Assembly: GCA_017399915.1 (NCBI GenBank)
Contig: JAFQAS010000067.1
Location: forward strand, 124,001-188,000
Source: Muribaculaceae bacterium
GTDB taxonomy: Bacteria; Bacteroidota; Bacteroidia; Bacteroidales; Muribaculaceae
Direction of reading: 5' to 3'
DNA: 64,000 nucleotides
Part shown: one piece after another, positions 8,679 through 17,442 of the stretch
Numbering within the stretch: the stretch's first letter is position 1
Layout: each line of letters opens with the position of its first letter
Program-made: the position numbers and the translations under genes
The notes under the pieces: model-generated
Databases searched by the model: none
The model's input: the letters and a program-made list of their open reading frames with translations, nothing else
What the model was told of the DNA's origin: nothing

Positions 8679-10343
8679 TTATCCGTTTTGGTAGAGATAA
8701 CGCTTGATTGAGCGTTTTGGTGTTTTTTCAAATTCTTCGTGATACACTTTCACTCTGTTGATGCGTGAATAAGCCGGCAATTCGGGATTGAGTTGTTTCA
8801 CATTCTCTTCCATCAAGCGGTCGAGGTCTTGAAGTGACATACCTTGTTTTGTACCATTTTCAATATCGGGATAGATAAGTGCCACCAATTGATTTTCCAC
8901 ATCAATCACGATTGATTCACACACATAAGGCATATTATTGAGTTTTTGCTCAATCTCTTCGGGATAGATATTTTGCCCCGACGGTCCAAGAATCATATTC
9001 TTATCACGGCCACGAATATATACATAGTTATCTTCGTCGATTGTACAGATATCACCGGTATTCATCCAACCATCTTCATCAAATGTCGATTCGGTCGCTT
9101 CGGGATTTTTGTAATATCCCTGCATCACATTATCGCCACGCACCCACAACACTCCGGGGATATTTTCGGGGTCGGGAGAATCAATACGCGCTTCCATGCG
9201 GTCAACCACTCGCCCACACGAAGCCTTTCGCGCTTCTTGCCATGGAGCGTAAGCGATGAGCGGAGCACATTCTGTCATACCATATCCCACAGTGTAAGGG
9301 AACTTGATTCGACGCAAAAACGCCTCAACATCTTTATTCAGAGCAGCACCACCAATAATGAGTTCATGAAGATTTCCACCAAATGTTTCAGTAATTTTGG
9401 CTTTTACCTTCGCCAACAATTGGTCGTCAACAAATGGCACATACAACAAAATCTTCATCAAAGGCTTTTCGAGCAATGGGAACACTCTCGTTTTTATAAT
9501 CTTTTCGATAATAAGAGGCACTGTCACAATCAACTTCGGCTTCACTGTGGCAAATGCGTCCATAATCACCTTTGGTGAAGGCACTCGAGTGAGGAAATAA
9601 ATATGACACCCTTTTACCAAAGGATGAATCAATTCAACAAGCATACCATACATATGCGCCAATGGCAACATACACACCAATGGATCGCCAGGTTTCAAAA
9701 ACTCGAGGTTGTCAATAGTAAATTTAGCATTCGACCACAAGTTTTTATATGAAAGCATAACACCCTTAGAGAATCCTGTTGAGCCCGAAGTGTAGTTTAT
9801 CAATGCCAATTCCTCGGGTTGATCCTCATAATAATGAATATCTTGAGGAAGGAAACGTTCGGGATAACGTGCTCCAAATAACTCGTTAAGGCGTTTACGC
9901 GCATCTGTAAGCTTTTCATTGCGCGACAATAAAAGCGAATAATCACTAATCAATATCGCGCCGTCAAGAGCCGACATTAATGAAGGATCGAGATTTTCCC
10001 AAATTGAAGTATCAACAAACAACAAACGGGCTTCACTATGATTTACCAAATGGTGGATATTATCAGCCTTAAACTCATGAAGGATAGGCACTGCCACCGC
10101 GCCATAGGTTATCGCCGAAAGAAATGCAATTGACCATTGTGCCGAGTTTCGTCCACAAAGAGCGATTTTATCTCCGGGTTTTAGTCCTATATGCTCATAC
10201 ATCAAATGTAATTTTGCTATTTTACGACCAAGGTCTCGATATTGGAATGACGAGCCATTAAAATCGGTCAACGCCAAATTTTCCCAATTCTGTTTTATCG
10301 ATTTTTCGATAAGGATATTCAAACTTTTGCTATTTTCTGACAT
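8679..10343 (-). CDS. AMP-dependent acyl-CoA synthetase (FadD/AAE type)
   Basis: A 554-residue ANL-superfamily adenylating enzyme, probably a long-chain fatty acyl-CoA or acyl-ACP ligase. It shows the P-loop motif INYTSGSTGFSKGV (about residues 178-191), the A5 motif GYGMTECAPL, and the A8/A10 region MNTGDICTIDEDNYVYIRGR with a late PKRSIKRYLY lysine segment. There is no signal peptide. It is monocistronic, divergent from the TlpA-like gene and convergent with the ribosomal operon. The exact substrate cannot be told from sequence. Confidence 0.88.
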   Translation of the reverse strand: MSENSKSLNILIEKSIKQNWENLALTDFNGSSFQYRDLGRKIAKLHLMYEHIGLKPGDKIALCGRNSAQWSIAFLSAITYGAVAVPILHEFKADNIHHLVNHSEARLLFVDTSIWENLDPSLMSALDGAILISDYSLLLSRNEKLTDARKRLNELFGARYPERFLPQDIHYYEDQPEELALINYTSGSTGFSKGVMLSYKNLWSNAKFTIDNLEFLKPGDPLVCMLPLAHMYGMLVELIHPLVKGCHIYFLTRVPSPKVIMDAFATVKPKLIVTVPLIIEKIIKTRVFPLLEKPLMKILLYVPFVDDQLLAKVKAKITETFGGNLHELIIGGAALNKDVEAFLRRIKFPYTVGYGMTECAPLIAYAPWQEARKASCGRVVDRMEARIDSPDPENIPGVLWVRGDNVMQGYYKNPEATESTFDEDGWMNTGDICTIDEDNYVYIRGRDKNMILGPSGQNIYPEEIEQKLNNMPYVCESIVIDVENQLVALIYPDIENGTKQGMSLQDLDRLMEENVKQLNPELPAYSRINRVKVYHEEFEKTPKRSIKRYLYQNG

Positions 10344-10448
10344 AATAATATTATTAGATTTAAAGTTATAGCGTTTACAAATATAATAATTAAATCTATT
10401 TAAATAAAGTTTTAATTGTCAAATTATCATAATTGAGAATATATTGAT

Positions 10449-10456
10449 TATTTTTG
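10449..10456 (+). promoter_or_regulatory. -7 box for the TlpA-like gene
   Basis: TATTTTTG followed by C, 27 bp before the ATG. The -33 box is unclear. Confidence 0.45.
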
Positions 10457-10483
10457 CAGTAGAATTTACAAACATTTTTAGTT

Positions 10484-11503
10484 ATGAGAATTAAATCACT
10501 CCTTACAATTGCCGCAATTATGGCAAGTTCGGTTGCCTCTTATGCAGGCGCCTACAAAGTTACAGCTCAACTCACCGAAGATGAAGATGGATTGACTGCT
10601 TATATTGTAAACTACGATACCAAACAAAAAGTTGACAGTGTAGTTGTAGAAAATGGCCAAGCTATATTTAATGGCAACATCGAAGCTCCATTCTTCGCTC
10701 AATTAATCGTCGACGGCGACCGCTATGGTTCATTTATTGTTGAAGATGGCAATGTTATAGTTGAAAACAAACAAGGCTCAGGCACTCCATTAAACGAAAA
10801 ACTCGTTAACTTTGGCAAAAGTGTCGCAAACCTCCAAGCAAAATTTCAAGAAGCGGCTACCGATAGCGCAAAACAAGAAATTTACAATGGTTATCTCAAC
10901 GACATGAACAAGCTCATGGTAGAGAATGCCAATAACCCACTTGGGCTTTACCTTTTCTTGCAACAAATGTATGAGATGAATATGACTCAACTCAATGCCG
11001 CACTTGAGCAATATCCTCAATTCAAATCATCAGCTCGCGTAAACAACTATATCGCGGCAATGCAAAAAAAGGAACAAACATCTCCCGGTCATAAATATGC
11101 TGATTTTGAAATCACCTACGACGGCAAAACTTCAAAATTGAGCGATTACGTTAAACCAGGCAAATACACTATCGTTGACTTTTGGGCAAGTTGGTGTGGT
11201 CCTTGCATGCGTCAAGCTGCTGTGTTGAAAGAAATATATGCCGAATATCACGATAAAGGGCTTGAAATCGTTGGCGTGGCTGTGTGGGACGAACCTCAAA
11301 ACACCCTTGAAGCAATCAAAACTAAAGAATTGCCTTGGCCAAATATGCTCAACGGTCAAACAATCCCAACCGACCTTTACGGCATTTCGGGAATTCCTTG
11401 CATCATCATCATTGGCCCTGACGGAACAATCCTTTCTCGCGACAAACAAGGTGATGAGTTGAAAGCCGATGTTCGCAAAGCATTAAACGGCGAATTGAAA
11501 TAA
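10484..11503 (+). CDS. TlpA-like periplasmic thiol-disulfide oxidoreductase with N-terminal DUF4369-type domain
   Basis: A 339-residue exported protein. Residues 1-21 are a signal peptide. An N-terminal beta domain (about 22-120), with residues like GNIEAPFFAQLIVDGDRYGSFIVE, is typical of DUF4369. A helical linker follows, then a thioredoxin fold (about 205-339) with active site WCGPC inside VDFWASWCGPCMRQA and a cis-Pro segment ISGIPCIIIIGPDG. It probably reduces or isomerises disulfides in the periplasm. It stands alone with its own -7 box and is convergent with the VanZ-like gene. Confidence 0.9.
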   Translation: MRIKSLLTIAAIMASSVASYAGAYKVTAQLTEDEDGLTAYIVNYDTKQKVDSVVVENGQAIFNGNIEAPFFAQLIVDGDRYGSFIVEDGNVIVENKQGSGTPLNEKLVNFGKSVANLQAKFQEAATDSAKQEIYNGYLNDMNKLMVENANNPLGLYLFLQQMYEMNMTQLNAALEQYPQFKSSARVNNYIAAMQKKEQTSPGHKYADFEITYDGKTSKLSDYVKPGKYTIVDFWASWCGPCMRQAAVLKEIYAEYHDKGLEIVGVAVWDEPQNTLEAIKTKELPWPNMLNGQTIPTDLYGISGIPCIIIIGPDGTILSRDKQGDELKADVRKALNGELK

Positions 11504-11511
11504 TCACCAAT

Positions 11512-11910
11512 CTATTTAAGCAACTTACGCAAAAGTGGCGGAGCAACAAAAAAAGCCATAATGCACCCCACTGCATTGGCAACACCGTCCAACACATCAC
11601 AACCACGATGTATCAACTCGGTTCCTTGTGCCAATTCAATAAACGCCCCTAATGCTATAGTTGCGATTGTGATATAAATTTTTGTTGAGAGTGACAATTC
11701 ACATTGTCGCTCTCTTCTTTTAAAGTCGAGCATAATCGCCGTACTTACCAAAAACATCATCACCACATGAACCACTTTGTCAAAATTCAGCATCGGTGGC
11801 TCAAACGGAGGTAATGGTTGTGGCACAAGTGTGAAATAAAACAAAGTCAATAATGCCACTACCGAAAATGTAAATGGAGGAAGTTTATACCAAAATTCTT
11901 TCTTTTTCAT
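11512..11910 (-). CDS. VanZ-like membrane protein
   Basis: A 132-residue protein with about four hydrophobic segments (around residues 14-31, 43-60, 77-97 and 110-127). It has the VanZ-family pattern DKVVHVVMMFL near the second helix and ELAQ plus GCDVLDGVANAVG near the third and fourth. VanZ proteins can affect glycopeptide sensitivity, but most such homologues have no defined role. It converges on the TlpA-like gene with only 8 bp between them. Confidence 0.8.
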   Translation of the reverse strand: MKKKEFWYKLPPFTFSVVALLTLFYFTLVPQPLPPFEPPMLNFDKVVHVVMMFLVSTAIMLDFKRRERQCELSLSTKIYITIATIALGAFIELAQGTELIHRGCDVLDGVANAVGCIMAFFVAPPLLRKLLK

Positions 11911-11956
11911 TAAATTTTCATTTAATTCTTTGCAAAATTACAAATTTACGCCGCAT

Positions 11957-11991
11957 TTTGTTTATTATTGAAGGCATTTTCTGTAATTTTG
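11957..11991 (+). promoter_or_regulatory. Candidate promoter of the NSS transporter operon
   Basis: TAATTTTG (11984-11991) matches the -7 consensus. TTTG at 11957-11960 is 23 nt upstream, slightly too far. Its position supports the transporter start at 12021 rather than the upstream in-frame codon at 11874. Confidence 0.45.
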
Positions 11992-12020
11992 CAACAAATT
12001 CTCAAATTCACAATCTTACT

Positions 12021-13388
12021 ATGTCGAATAAAGCTCAATTTGGAACAAAAATAGGATTAATAGCCGCCACTGTAGGATCTGCAGTAGGGCTTGGCAACGT
12101 GTGGAGATTCCCTATTATGGCGCAAGAAAATGGAGGTGCTGCATTTCTTTTGATATATATTGCATGCGTATTTATTTTAGGCATACCTGTGATGATGGCA
12201 GAATTTTCGCTCGGACGTGGAGGCGGTTCCGATGCTGTTGGTTCATTCCAAAACATCACTCCCGGTAAAAAATGGTGGATAGCAGGAGCTATTGGCATTC
12301 TTGCTTCATATATCATTTTGTGCTACTATATGGTGGTGGCAGGGTGGACTCTCGAATACACTTGGCAATCTATCACCGGCGACCTCTATACCCCTATCAC
12401 CGAAGGAGGCAATCTCGACAACGCCCTATTCTCGGCCAAGATGAATGAATATATCGTCAACGATTATAATCCTCTGCTATTTACATTTGTGATGATTATC
12501 GCAAACTTTGCCATTCTTCTTGGAGGAGTGAAGAAGGGGATTGAACGATTGTCAAATATTCTTATGCCTATGCTCTTTGTGCTACTGATAATCTTTGCCG
12601 GAGTATCATTATCACTACCTAAAGCCGAAGAAGGACTAAGCTTCTTCCTCAATCCCGACTTCAGCAAAATTGATGCAACGGTTGTAGTCAATGCTATGGG
12701 GCAAGCATTCTTCTCGCTCAGTTTAGGTATGGGTATACTCATAACCTACTCATCTTATTATCCCCAAAATACCATTTTATCGCGTACTGCGGTTACTGTA
12801 TCAATGCTTGATATGACCGTTGCCATTATGATGGGAATTATTATTTTCCCTGCCGTGACATCGTTTGGACTCACAGGTGAATCGCTCGAAGGCGCATCAT
12901 TGGTATTCATCACACTTCCCGAAGTGTTTGCCCAAATGGCAGGAGGACAGATATGGTCAATACTATTCTTCTTATTCTTAATGGTTGCAGCTTTGACTTC
13001 CACCATCTCCATCGCCGAAGTGTCGATAGCATTTATGCAAGATCACTTTAAGATGTCGAGAGTAAAAGCATGCGTCACTGTGCTTGCACCTCTTTTCATT
13101 TTGAGTTCACTATGCTCTTTGTCACAAGGCAGCCTTGGGTCTATGAAAATATTTGGGTTCACTCTTTTTGACCTCTTCGACCAAGTAGCGACAAACATCA
13201 TGTTACCTATCGCATCGATTCTTGTGTGTATTTACATGGGTTGGGTTGCGCCAAAAACATTCTTTAAAAATCAATTATCAAACAACGGCACTGTGCGCTC
13301 GCGCGTGTTCCACATCGTATTGTTTATAGTTAGATTTATTGCTCCCCTACTCATCGCATCTATCCTCATTGCTTATTTTGTGAAGTGA
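12021..13388 (+). CDS. Sodium-dependent transporter, NSS (SNF) family
   Basis: 455 residues from ATG 12021. A LeuT-fold Na+ symporter for amino acids or similar small molecules, with about 11 membrane helices. The TM1 signature ATVGSAVGLGNVWRFP, with the unwound Na+/substrate segment, is intact, as is TM6-like AMGQAFFSLSLGMGI. A longer frame to 11874 would cross the promoter and was rejected. It overlaps the next gene by 4 bp and is followed by a second NSS transporter, so the three form a likely operon. Confidence 0.92.
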   Translation: MSNKAQFGTKIGLIAATVGSAVGLGNVWRFPIMAQENGGAAFLLIYIACVFILGIPVMMAEFSLGRGGGSDAVGSFQNITPGKKWWIAGAIGILASYIILCYYMVVAGWTLEYTWQSITGDLYTPITEGGNLDNALFSAKMNEYIVNDYNPLLFTFVMIIANFAILLGGVKKGIERLSNILMPMLFVLLIIFAGVSLSLPKAEEGLSFFLNPDFSKIDATVVVNAMGQAFFSLSLGMGILITYSSYYPQNTILSRTAVTVSMLDMTVAIMMGIIIFPAVTSFGLTGESLEGASLVFITLPEVFAQMAGGQIWSILFFLFLMVAALTSTISIAEVSIAFMQDHFKMSRVKACVTVLAPLFILSSLCSLSQGSLGSMKIFGFTLFDLFDQVATNIMLPIASILVCIYMGWVAPKTFFKNQLSNNGTVRSRVFHIVLFIVRFIAPLLIASILIAYFVK

Positions 13389-13735
13389 AGCAACATTTCA
13401 ACACCGGTGAACGTAGAGGCTTGATTGTGATAATCGCAATTTTGTCGATTATTATTGCCGCGACATTCTTCACTCGACAATGCAACGAAAACAAAACCGA
13501 TGCAAATAGAGTTAATGATGACAGCATAGCCACCATACTGCGTTCTAAGGTTGAATCGCAAAAATCCACTCAACCCAAAGAAAGTAAGACAAAGAAGAAG
13601 AAGAAAAACAAAAAGACAAAAAAAGATAAAAAAGAGTCGAAAAAAAACTCCAAGAAAAAGAAAAGTCCAAATAAAAAATCAAACAACAATTTTGTGGAGC
13701 GCGACCCTCTAAACGAGACACTCCCCACAAACTAA
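13385..13735 (+). CDS. Single-pass membrane protein with extremely Lys-rich tail
   Basis: 116 residues from a GTG start inside the stop of the transporter (GTGA overlap), which suggests translational coupling. One hydrophobic helix (about 13-30) precedes a polar region. Residues about 65-100 are mostly Lys/Ser/Asn, with runs of five Lys. The topology of the tail is not certain. I recognise no family. Its place between two paralogous transporters suggests an accessory or anchoring role, which is inference. Confidence 0.7.
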   Translation: MKQHFNTGERRGLIVIIAILSIIIAATFFTRQCNENKTDANRVNDDSIATILRSKVESQKSTQPKESKTKKKKKNKKTKKDKKESKKNSKKKKSPNKKSNNNFVERDPLNETLPTN

Positions 13736-13753
13736 TAAATAGATAAGTATCAT

Positions 13754-15118
13754 ATGGCACAACAAAGCAACAATAGAGCACAATTTGCAACCCGATTAGG
13801 CGTTATAGCCACTACAGTAGGATCGGCAGTAGGTCTCGGCAACATATGGCGTTTTCCTTATGAAGCCGGAAATAATGGAGGCGGTGCATTTCTCATTTGC
13901 TATCTTCTTTGCATTGTGATTTTAGGCATTCCGGTGTTATGTGCCGAATTTGCAATCGGTCGCTCCACTCATAGTAATATTTTTGGTGCTTTTCGTCAAA
14001 TCAAAACGTCAGGTAAATGGCATTGGATAGGCTATATCGGCATTTTAGCGTCCCTTATGATTTTGAGTTTCTACTCAGTTGTGGCAGGGTGGACCATGGA
14101 GTATCTATACCAATCTTTAACAGGTGGATTAAATCTCTCCGGTGCCGAAGCATTCCATAATCAATTCACCTCATTTAGCACCGCTAATTGGCGCCCGATT
14201 ATGTGGACTGTAGCATTTCTTCTTTGCAACTACATCATTGTAGTGCGAGGCGTAAAGAAAGGCATTGAAAAGATGTCTAATCTCATGATGCCTGCTCTAT
14301 TTGTTTTGCTCATAATATTCTGCGTCAATTCGCTTATGATGCCAAAAGCCAACGAGGGCTTGGAATTCTTATTCTCTCCCGATTTTTCTAAGATTACCCC
14401 CGAAGTGGTAGTTAGCGCGTTAGGACAAGCATTCTTCTCCCTCAGCCTCGGGCTCGGCACGATGATGACCTACGGCTCTTATTTTTCAAAAGACACTCGC
14501 ATAGTGCGCAGTGCTACAATAACCGCATCGCTCGACACCCTTGTTGCCATACTTGCCGGAGTCATCATCTTCCCGGCCGTGTTCTCCTTTGGAATGTCGC
14601 CCGTGCAAGGACCGGCACTGGTTTTTGAGGTACTCCCTTCTATTTTCGCTCAAATGCCAGGAGCTCAAATATGGTCAATATTATTCTTCTTCCTGCTATT
14701 CTTGGCATCACTCACTTCCACTATCTCAATGAGCGAAGTATCGATAGCGTTCCTCACCGAAGAGAAAAAGATGTCGCGCACAAAAGCCTCAACCGTCAAC
14801 CTCATCATCGCCCTTTGTGGTGGCGTGTTGAGCGCATTATCATTTGGCTACCTAAGCGATTTGAATTTCTTCGGGTTATTTGACATCAACTTCTTCTCAT
14901 TCTTTGATTTCACCTCGTCAAATATACTTTTACCGCTCGGAGGTATGCTAATCTCAATCTTTGCCGGTTGGCGATTAGAACGTTCTGCCCTCAAAAACGC
15001 GCTCACCAACGAAGGCAAAATAGGAGTAAAAACATTCCCTCTATTGGTGTTCTGCCTCAAATTTGTAGCCCCAATAGCAATCCTCCTAATCTTCCTTTTC
15101 GGATTGAAATTATTCTAA
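13754..15118 (+). CDS. Second sodium-dependent transporter, NSS family
   Basis: A 454-residue paralogue of the 12021-13388 transporter, with the same TM1 motif (TTVGSAVGLGNIWRFP) and TM6 motif (ALGQAFFSLSLGLGT). The start ATG at 13754 follows the Lys-rich gene by 18 bp. The two transporters share layout but differ in substrate-site neighbours (for example the segment after WRFP: IMAQENGG versus YEAGNNGG), so they may take different amino acids. It is followed after about 110 bp by the sigma-barrel fusion gene. Confidence 0.92.
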   Translation: MAQQSNNRAQFATRLGVIATTVGSAVGLGNIWRFPYEAGNNGGGAFLICYLLCIVILGIPVLCAEFAIGRSTHSNIFGAFRQIKTSGKWHWIGYIGILASLMILSFYSVVAGWTMEYLYQSLTGGLNLSGAEAFHNQFTSFSTANWRPIMWTVAFLLCNYIIVVRGVKKGIEKMSNLMMPALFVLLIIFCVNSLMMPKANEGLEFLFSPDFSKITPEVVVSALGQAFFSLSLGLGTMMTYGSYFSKDTRIVRSATITASLDTLVAILAGVIIFPAVFSFGMSPVQGPALVFEVLPSIFAQMPGAQIWSILFFFLLFLASLTSTISMSEVSIAFLTEEKKMSRTKASTVNLIIALCGGVLSALSFGYLSDLNFFGLFDINFFSFFDFTSSNILLPLGGMLISIFAGWRLERSALKNALTNEGKIGVKTFPLLVFCLKFVAPIAILLIFLFGLKLF

Positions 15119-15229
15119 TCCGATAGGGAAATTTAGGCGTAAAATCGCTATAACAAAAAAATGTTTAGGTCGCCACGCAGTCTTTTCAATAAATATGGCC
15201 TCTATAATGATATAGGCACCATATCTATC

Positions 15230-17110
15230 ATGGAGACAGAGCAACTGATTAATCGAGCATTAGCAGGCGACCAACAGGCTATCACCACTTTATATAATGC
15301 ATACTCACAAAAAATGGTTGAAGTATGCAATAGCGTTGTCGGCGACCGGTTCATTGCTGAAGAATTGGCTCACGACGCATTCTTGTTGGCTATTGCAAAA
15401 CTTAATCAGTTATCCGACCCCAATAGATTTGGGCAATGGCTATCGAGCATCACTCATCACATTGCCACTCGATATGTGCGACGCGACCGCACTCCATTGA
15501 CTGCCTCTATTTCCGACTTATCCGATAAAGAGATACACCAAACGCCCTCGCTCCATTGTGAAGACAAATCTCACGAATTGCCCTCTATCGAAGAGATTAT
15601 GGCTACAGTCGACCGGTTGCCCGAAGGGTATGGCAAAGTATTCCGTATGTCGGTAATACAAGGCATGTCCCACACCGAAATAGCCGAGATACTTGGCATC
15701 GCGGCTCACTCATCGTCGTCACAATTAGCCCGTGCAAAAAAACTCTTGCGAAAAGCCTTATCAAGTTATTGGGTTTTGCTATTGGCATTACTTCTCGTTC
15801 CTCTCGCTGTCATTATTCTTCGTCAATTTCAAAGGAAAGACTCTCAACAACCTATTATCACGAAACAGGAGGAACCAAATACCCCAATAAAAGGACAATC
15901 TCCCGACAAGAATGTGCCAAATGACACCACCAATCGTTCTGACAGCACTCACCTTGCCCCTACACCTATCGACAGCACTAATAACACCCCTATCCCACCA
16001 AGATATATCATCAACCGCGAATACATCTCGCCCACTCCTTATCTTGCAAAGAAGGCAGATACCGGACTTGATTCTGTTACATCTCCTACTTCTATCGACA
16101 CTATCCACAATATTGCCGAACAAAAACAATTACCCGACACAATTATAACCGATTCTTCGGTCAATAAAAAACAGAACATTCTTCCCCCATTTCAGCCTAA
16201 ACGCGATGAGCATATTACCGACAAAGGCAATGACTCTCACGATGATTTCATTCTTCCAATAAGCAAAAAATACAATGGTTCTAAATGGGCATTAAACCTT
16301 GCTTATACAGGCGATTTTGGTCATAACGCCAACAACATTTCGCCTTATGCAATTCCGACTACTCCTCCTGCTCATGCCGGCTGGCCACCTCCCGATTCTG
16401 ACATAACTAACGATATTTTTCTTTGCGACACATGGGGCGAATTATGGTCAAATCTGGATTATTGGAAAACTTCATATGAATATGGCGATGTAAGTTATTA
16501 TGAGCGAGAAGGCCCCGACTTAACCAAAGAGGAGCTCGATGCCCTATGTTTGATTGCCGAAGCGAATGTAATGGCCAACAATGGTGACGGAAAAATAAAA
16601 CGCGAATCTCACCACGAATTGCCATTCTCATTCTCGCTATCACTTCAACATCGTCTCACTCCTAATTGGAGCATAGAGACCGGACTTTCATACTCTCGTT
16701 TGTCTTCACAATTCACTATTGGCGAACCTCAAGCAGGAATAATAGACTATCAAAAGATTCATTATGTGGGTCTCCCATTGAAAGTATCATACAATTGGTT
16801 CAACAGCAACCAATGGAGCCTATACTCTTCTCTTGGCGTAACATTGGAATATCCTGTCTATACCTCATTCTCTACCGACTTTATGCTAAACGGCAAATCA
16901 ATTCTTCACCAATCTAATTCTATTGATATGCCGCTACAATGGTCAACCGGATTAGGCATTGGACTCCAATACAACGTAACACCTCACTTTGGTATCTTTG
17001 CCGAACCAAACTTCTATTACTATATCCCCGACGGAAGTGGTATCGAGTCATTCCGCACCCAACACCCATTCTCAATCTCACTCCCCATAGGCTTCCGTTT
17101 CACTTGGTAA
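15230..17110 (+). CDS. ECF sigma factor fused through a TM helix and linker to an outer-membrane beta-barrel
   Basis: One uninterrupted 626-residue frame. Residues 8-85 are a sigma-70 region 2 (RALAGDQQAITTLYNAY; AEELAHDAFLLA; FGQWLSSITHHIATRYVRR). Residues 120-178 are region 4 with helix-turn-helix MSHTEIAEILGI and the following LARAKKLLRKAL. Residues 181-198 are a single strongly hydrophobic helix. Residues 200 to about 400 are a Pro/Thr/Ser/Asn-rich linker. From about residue 350 and mainly 430-626, amphipathic beta strands with girdle aromatics appear (FSFSLSLQHRL; SIETGLSYSRL; LPLKVSYNW; FGIFAEPNFYYY), ending in FRFTW with a terminal aromatic, as in BAM substrates. ATG 15230 gives a standard sigma N-terminus; ATG 15161 is an alternative. 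No separate anti-sigma gene is adjacent. The predicted topology spans cytoplasm, inner membrane, periplasm and outer membrane. The domain calls are firm; the mechanism is inference. Confidence 0.85.
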   Translation: METEQLINRALAGDQQAITTLYNAYSQKMVEVCNSVVGDRFIAEELAHDAFLLAIAKLNQLSDPNRFGQWLSSITHHIATRYVRRDRTPLTASISDLSDKEIHQTPSLHCEDKSHELPSIEEIMATVDRLPEGYGKVFRMSVIQGMSHTEIAEILGIAAHSSSSQLARAKKLLRKALSSYWVLLLALLLVPLAVIILRQFQRKDSQQPIITKQEEPNTPIKGQSPDKNVPNDTTNRSDSTHLAPTPIDSTNNTPIPPRYIINREYISPTPYLAKKADTGLDSVTSPTSIDTIHNIAEQKQLPDTIITDSSVNKKQNILPPFQPKRDEHITDKGNDSHDDFILPISKKYNGSKWALNLAYTGDFGHNANNISPYAIPTTPPAHAGWPPPDSDITNDIFLCDTWGELWSNLDYWKTSYEYGDVSYYEREGPDLTKEELDALCLIAEANVMANNGDGKIKRESHHELPFSFSLSLQHRLTPNWSIETGLSYSRLSSQFTIGEPQAGIIDYQKIHYVGLPLKVSYNWFNSNQWSLYSSLGVTLEYPVYTSFSTDFMLNGKSILHQSNSIDMPLQWSTGLGIGLQYNVTPHFGIFAEPNFYYYIPDGSGIESFRTQHPFSISLPIGFRFTW

Positions 17111-17187
17111 AAAAAGCATACATTTTTAATTAATCACTATGCATTATTAACCGACTTGACCGAGACTACTAAGAGTTGAAAAGTAGC

Positions 17188-17243
17188 AACTCTCCTCTTG
17201 AAATTTGAAAAATTTTAGGAGGGACAATGGTGCCAATGAGAGC
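17188..17243. repeat. Dispersed repeat D, copy 1
   Basis: A 56-bp segment repeated with only a few mismatches at 62929-62984. It is part of the 332-bp gene-free stretch 17111-17442, which otherwise holds the hairpins listed next and AT-rich sequence with ATTCCGCATTAAA, also seen near 63070. Confidence 0.85.
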
Positions 17244-17250
17244 CAGAACT

Positions 17251-17287
17251 CTCCTCTTGAAAATTACAAAGTAATTTTCAAGAGGAG
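17251..17287. repeat. Long perfect hairpin inside the dispersed element
   Basis: A 17-bp perfect stem (17251-17267 with 17271-17287) closed by an AAA triloop. It is followed at once by CGGC-GAA-GCCG (17290-17300), another GAA-loop palindrome. It lies too far from the upstream stop to be an obvious terminator and reads as mobile-element structure. Confidence 0.75.
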
Positions 17288-17442
17288 TACGGCGAAGCCG
17301 GGAGGTGGTCAGTAACAGAAGATTTGAGAGAGGAATACATAATTCCGCATTAAATAATGCATTATGAATTATAATTATCCGTGCAGTGATTTTTGTTTTT
17401 GTGGACTCTTTTTAATTAGAGTACTAATAAACAACTATCACG

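Noticed and set aside
8946-9578. Long antisense frame (210 codons) in the acyl-CoA ligase gene
   Set aside because: Opposite-strand shadow of a clearly conserved enzyme; no domain features.
11874-12020. Upstream start for the first NSS transporter
   Set aside because: The extension crosses a -7 promoter box and overlaps the divergent VanZ-like gene; the conserved N-terminus begins at 12021.
15161-15229. Longer N-terminus for the sigma-barrel fusion
   Set aside because: The extra 23 residues are unlike sigma factors. ATG 15230 gives the usual METEQLI-type start, although 15161 cannot be excluded.
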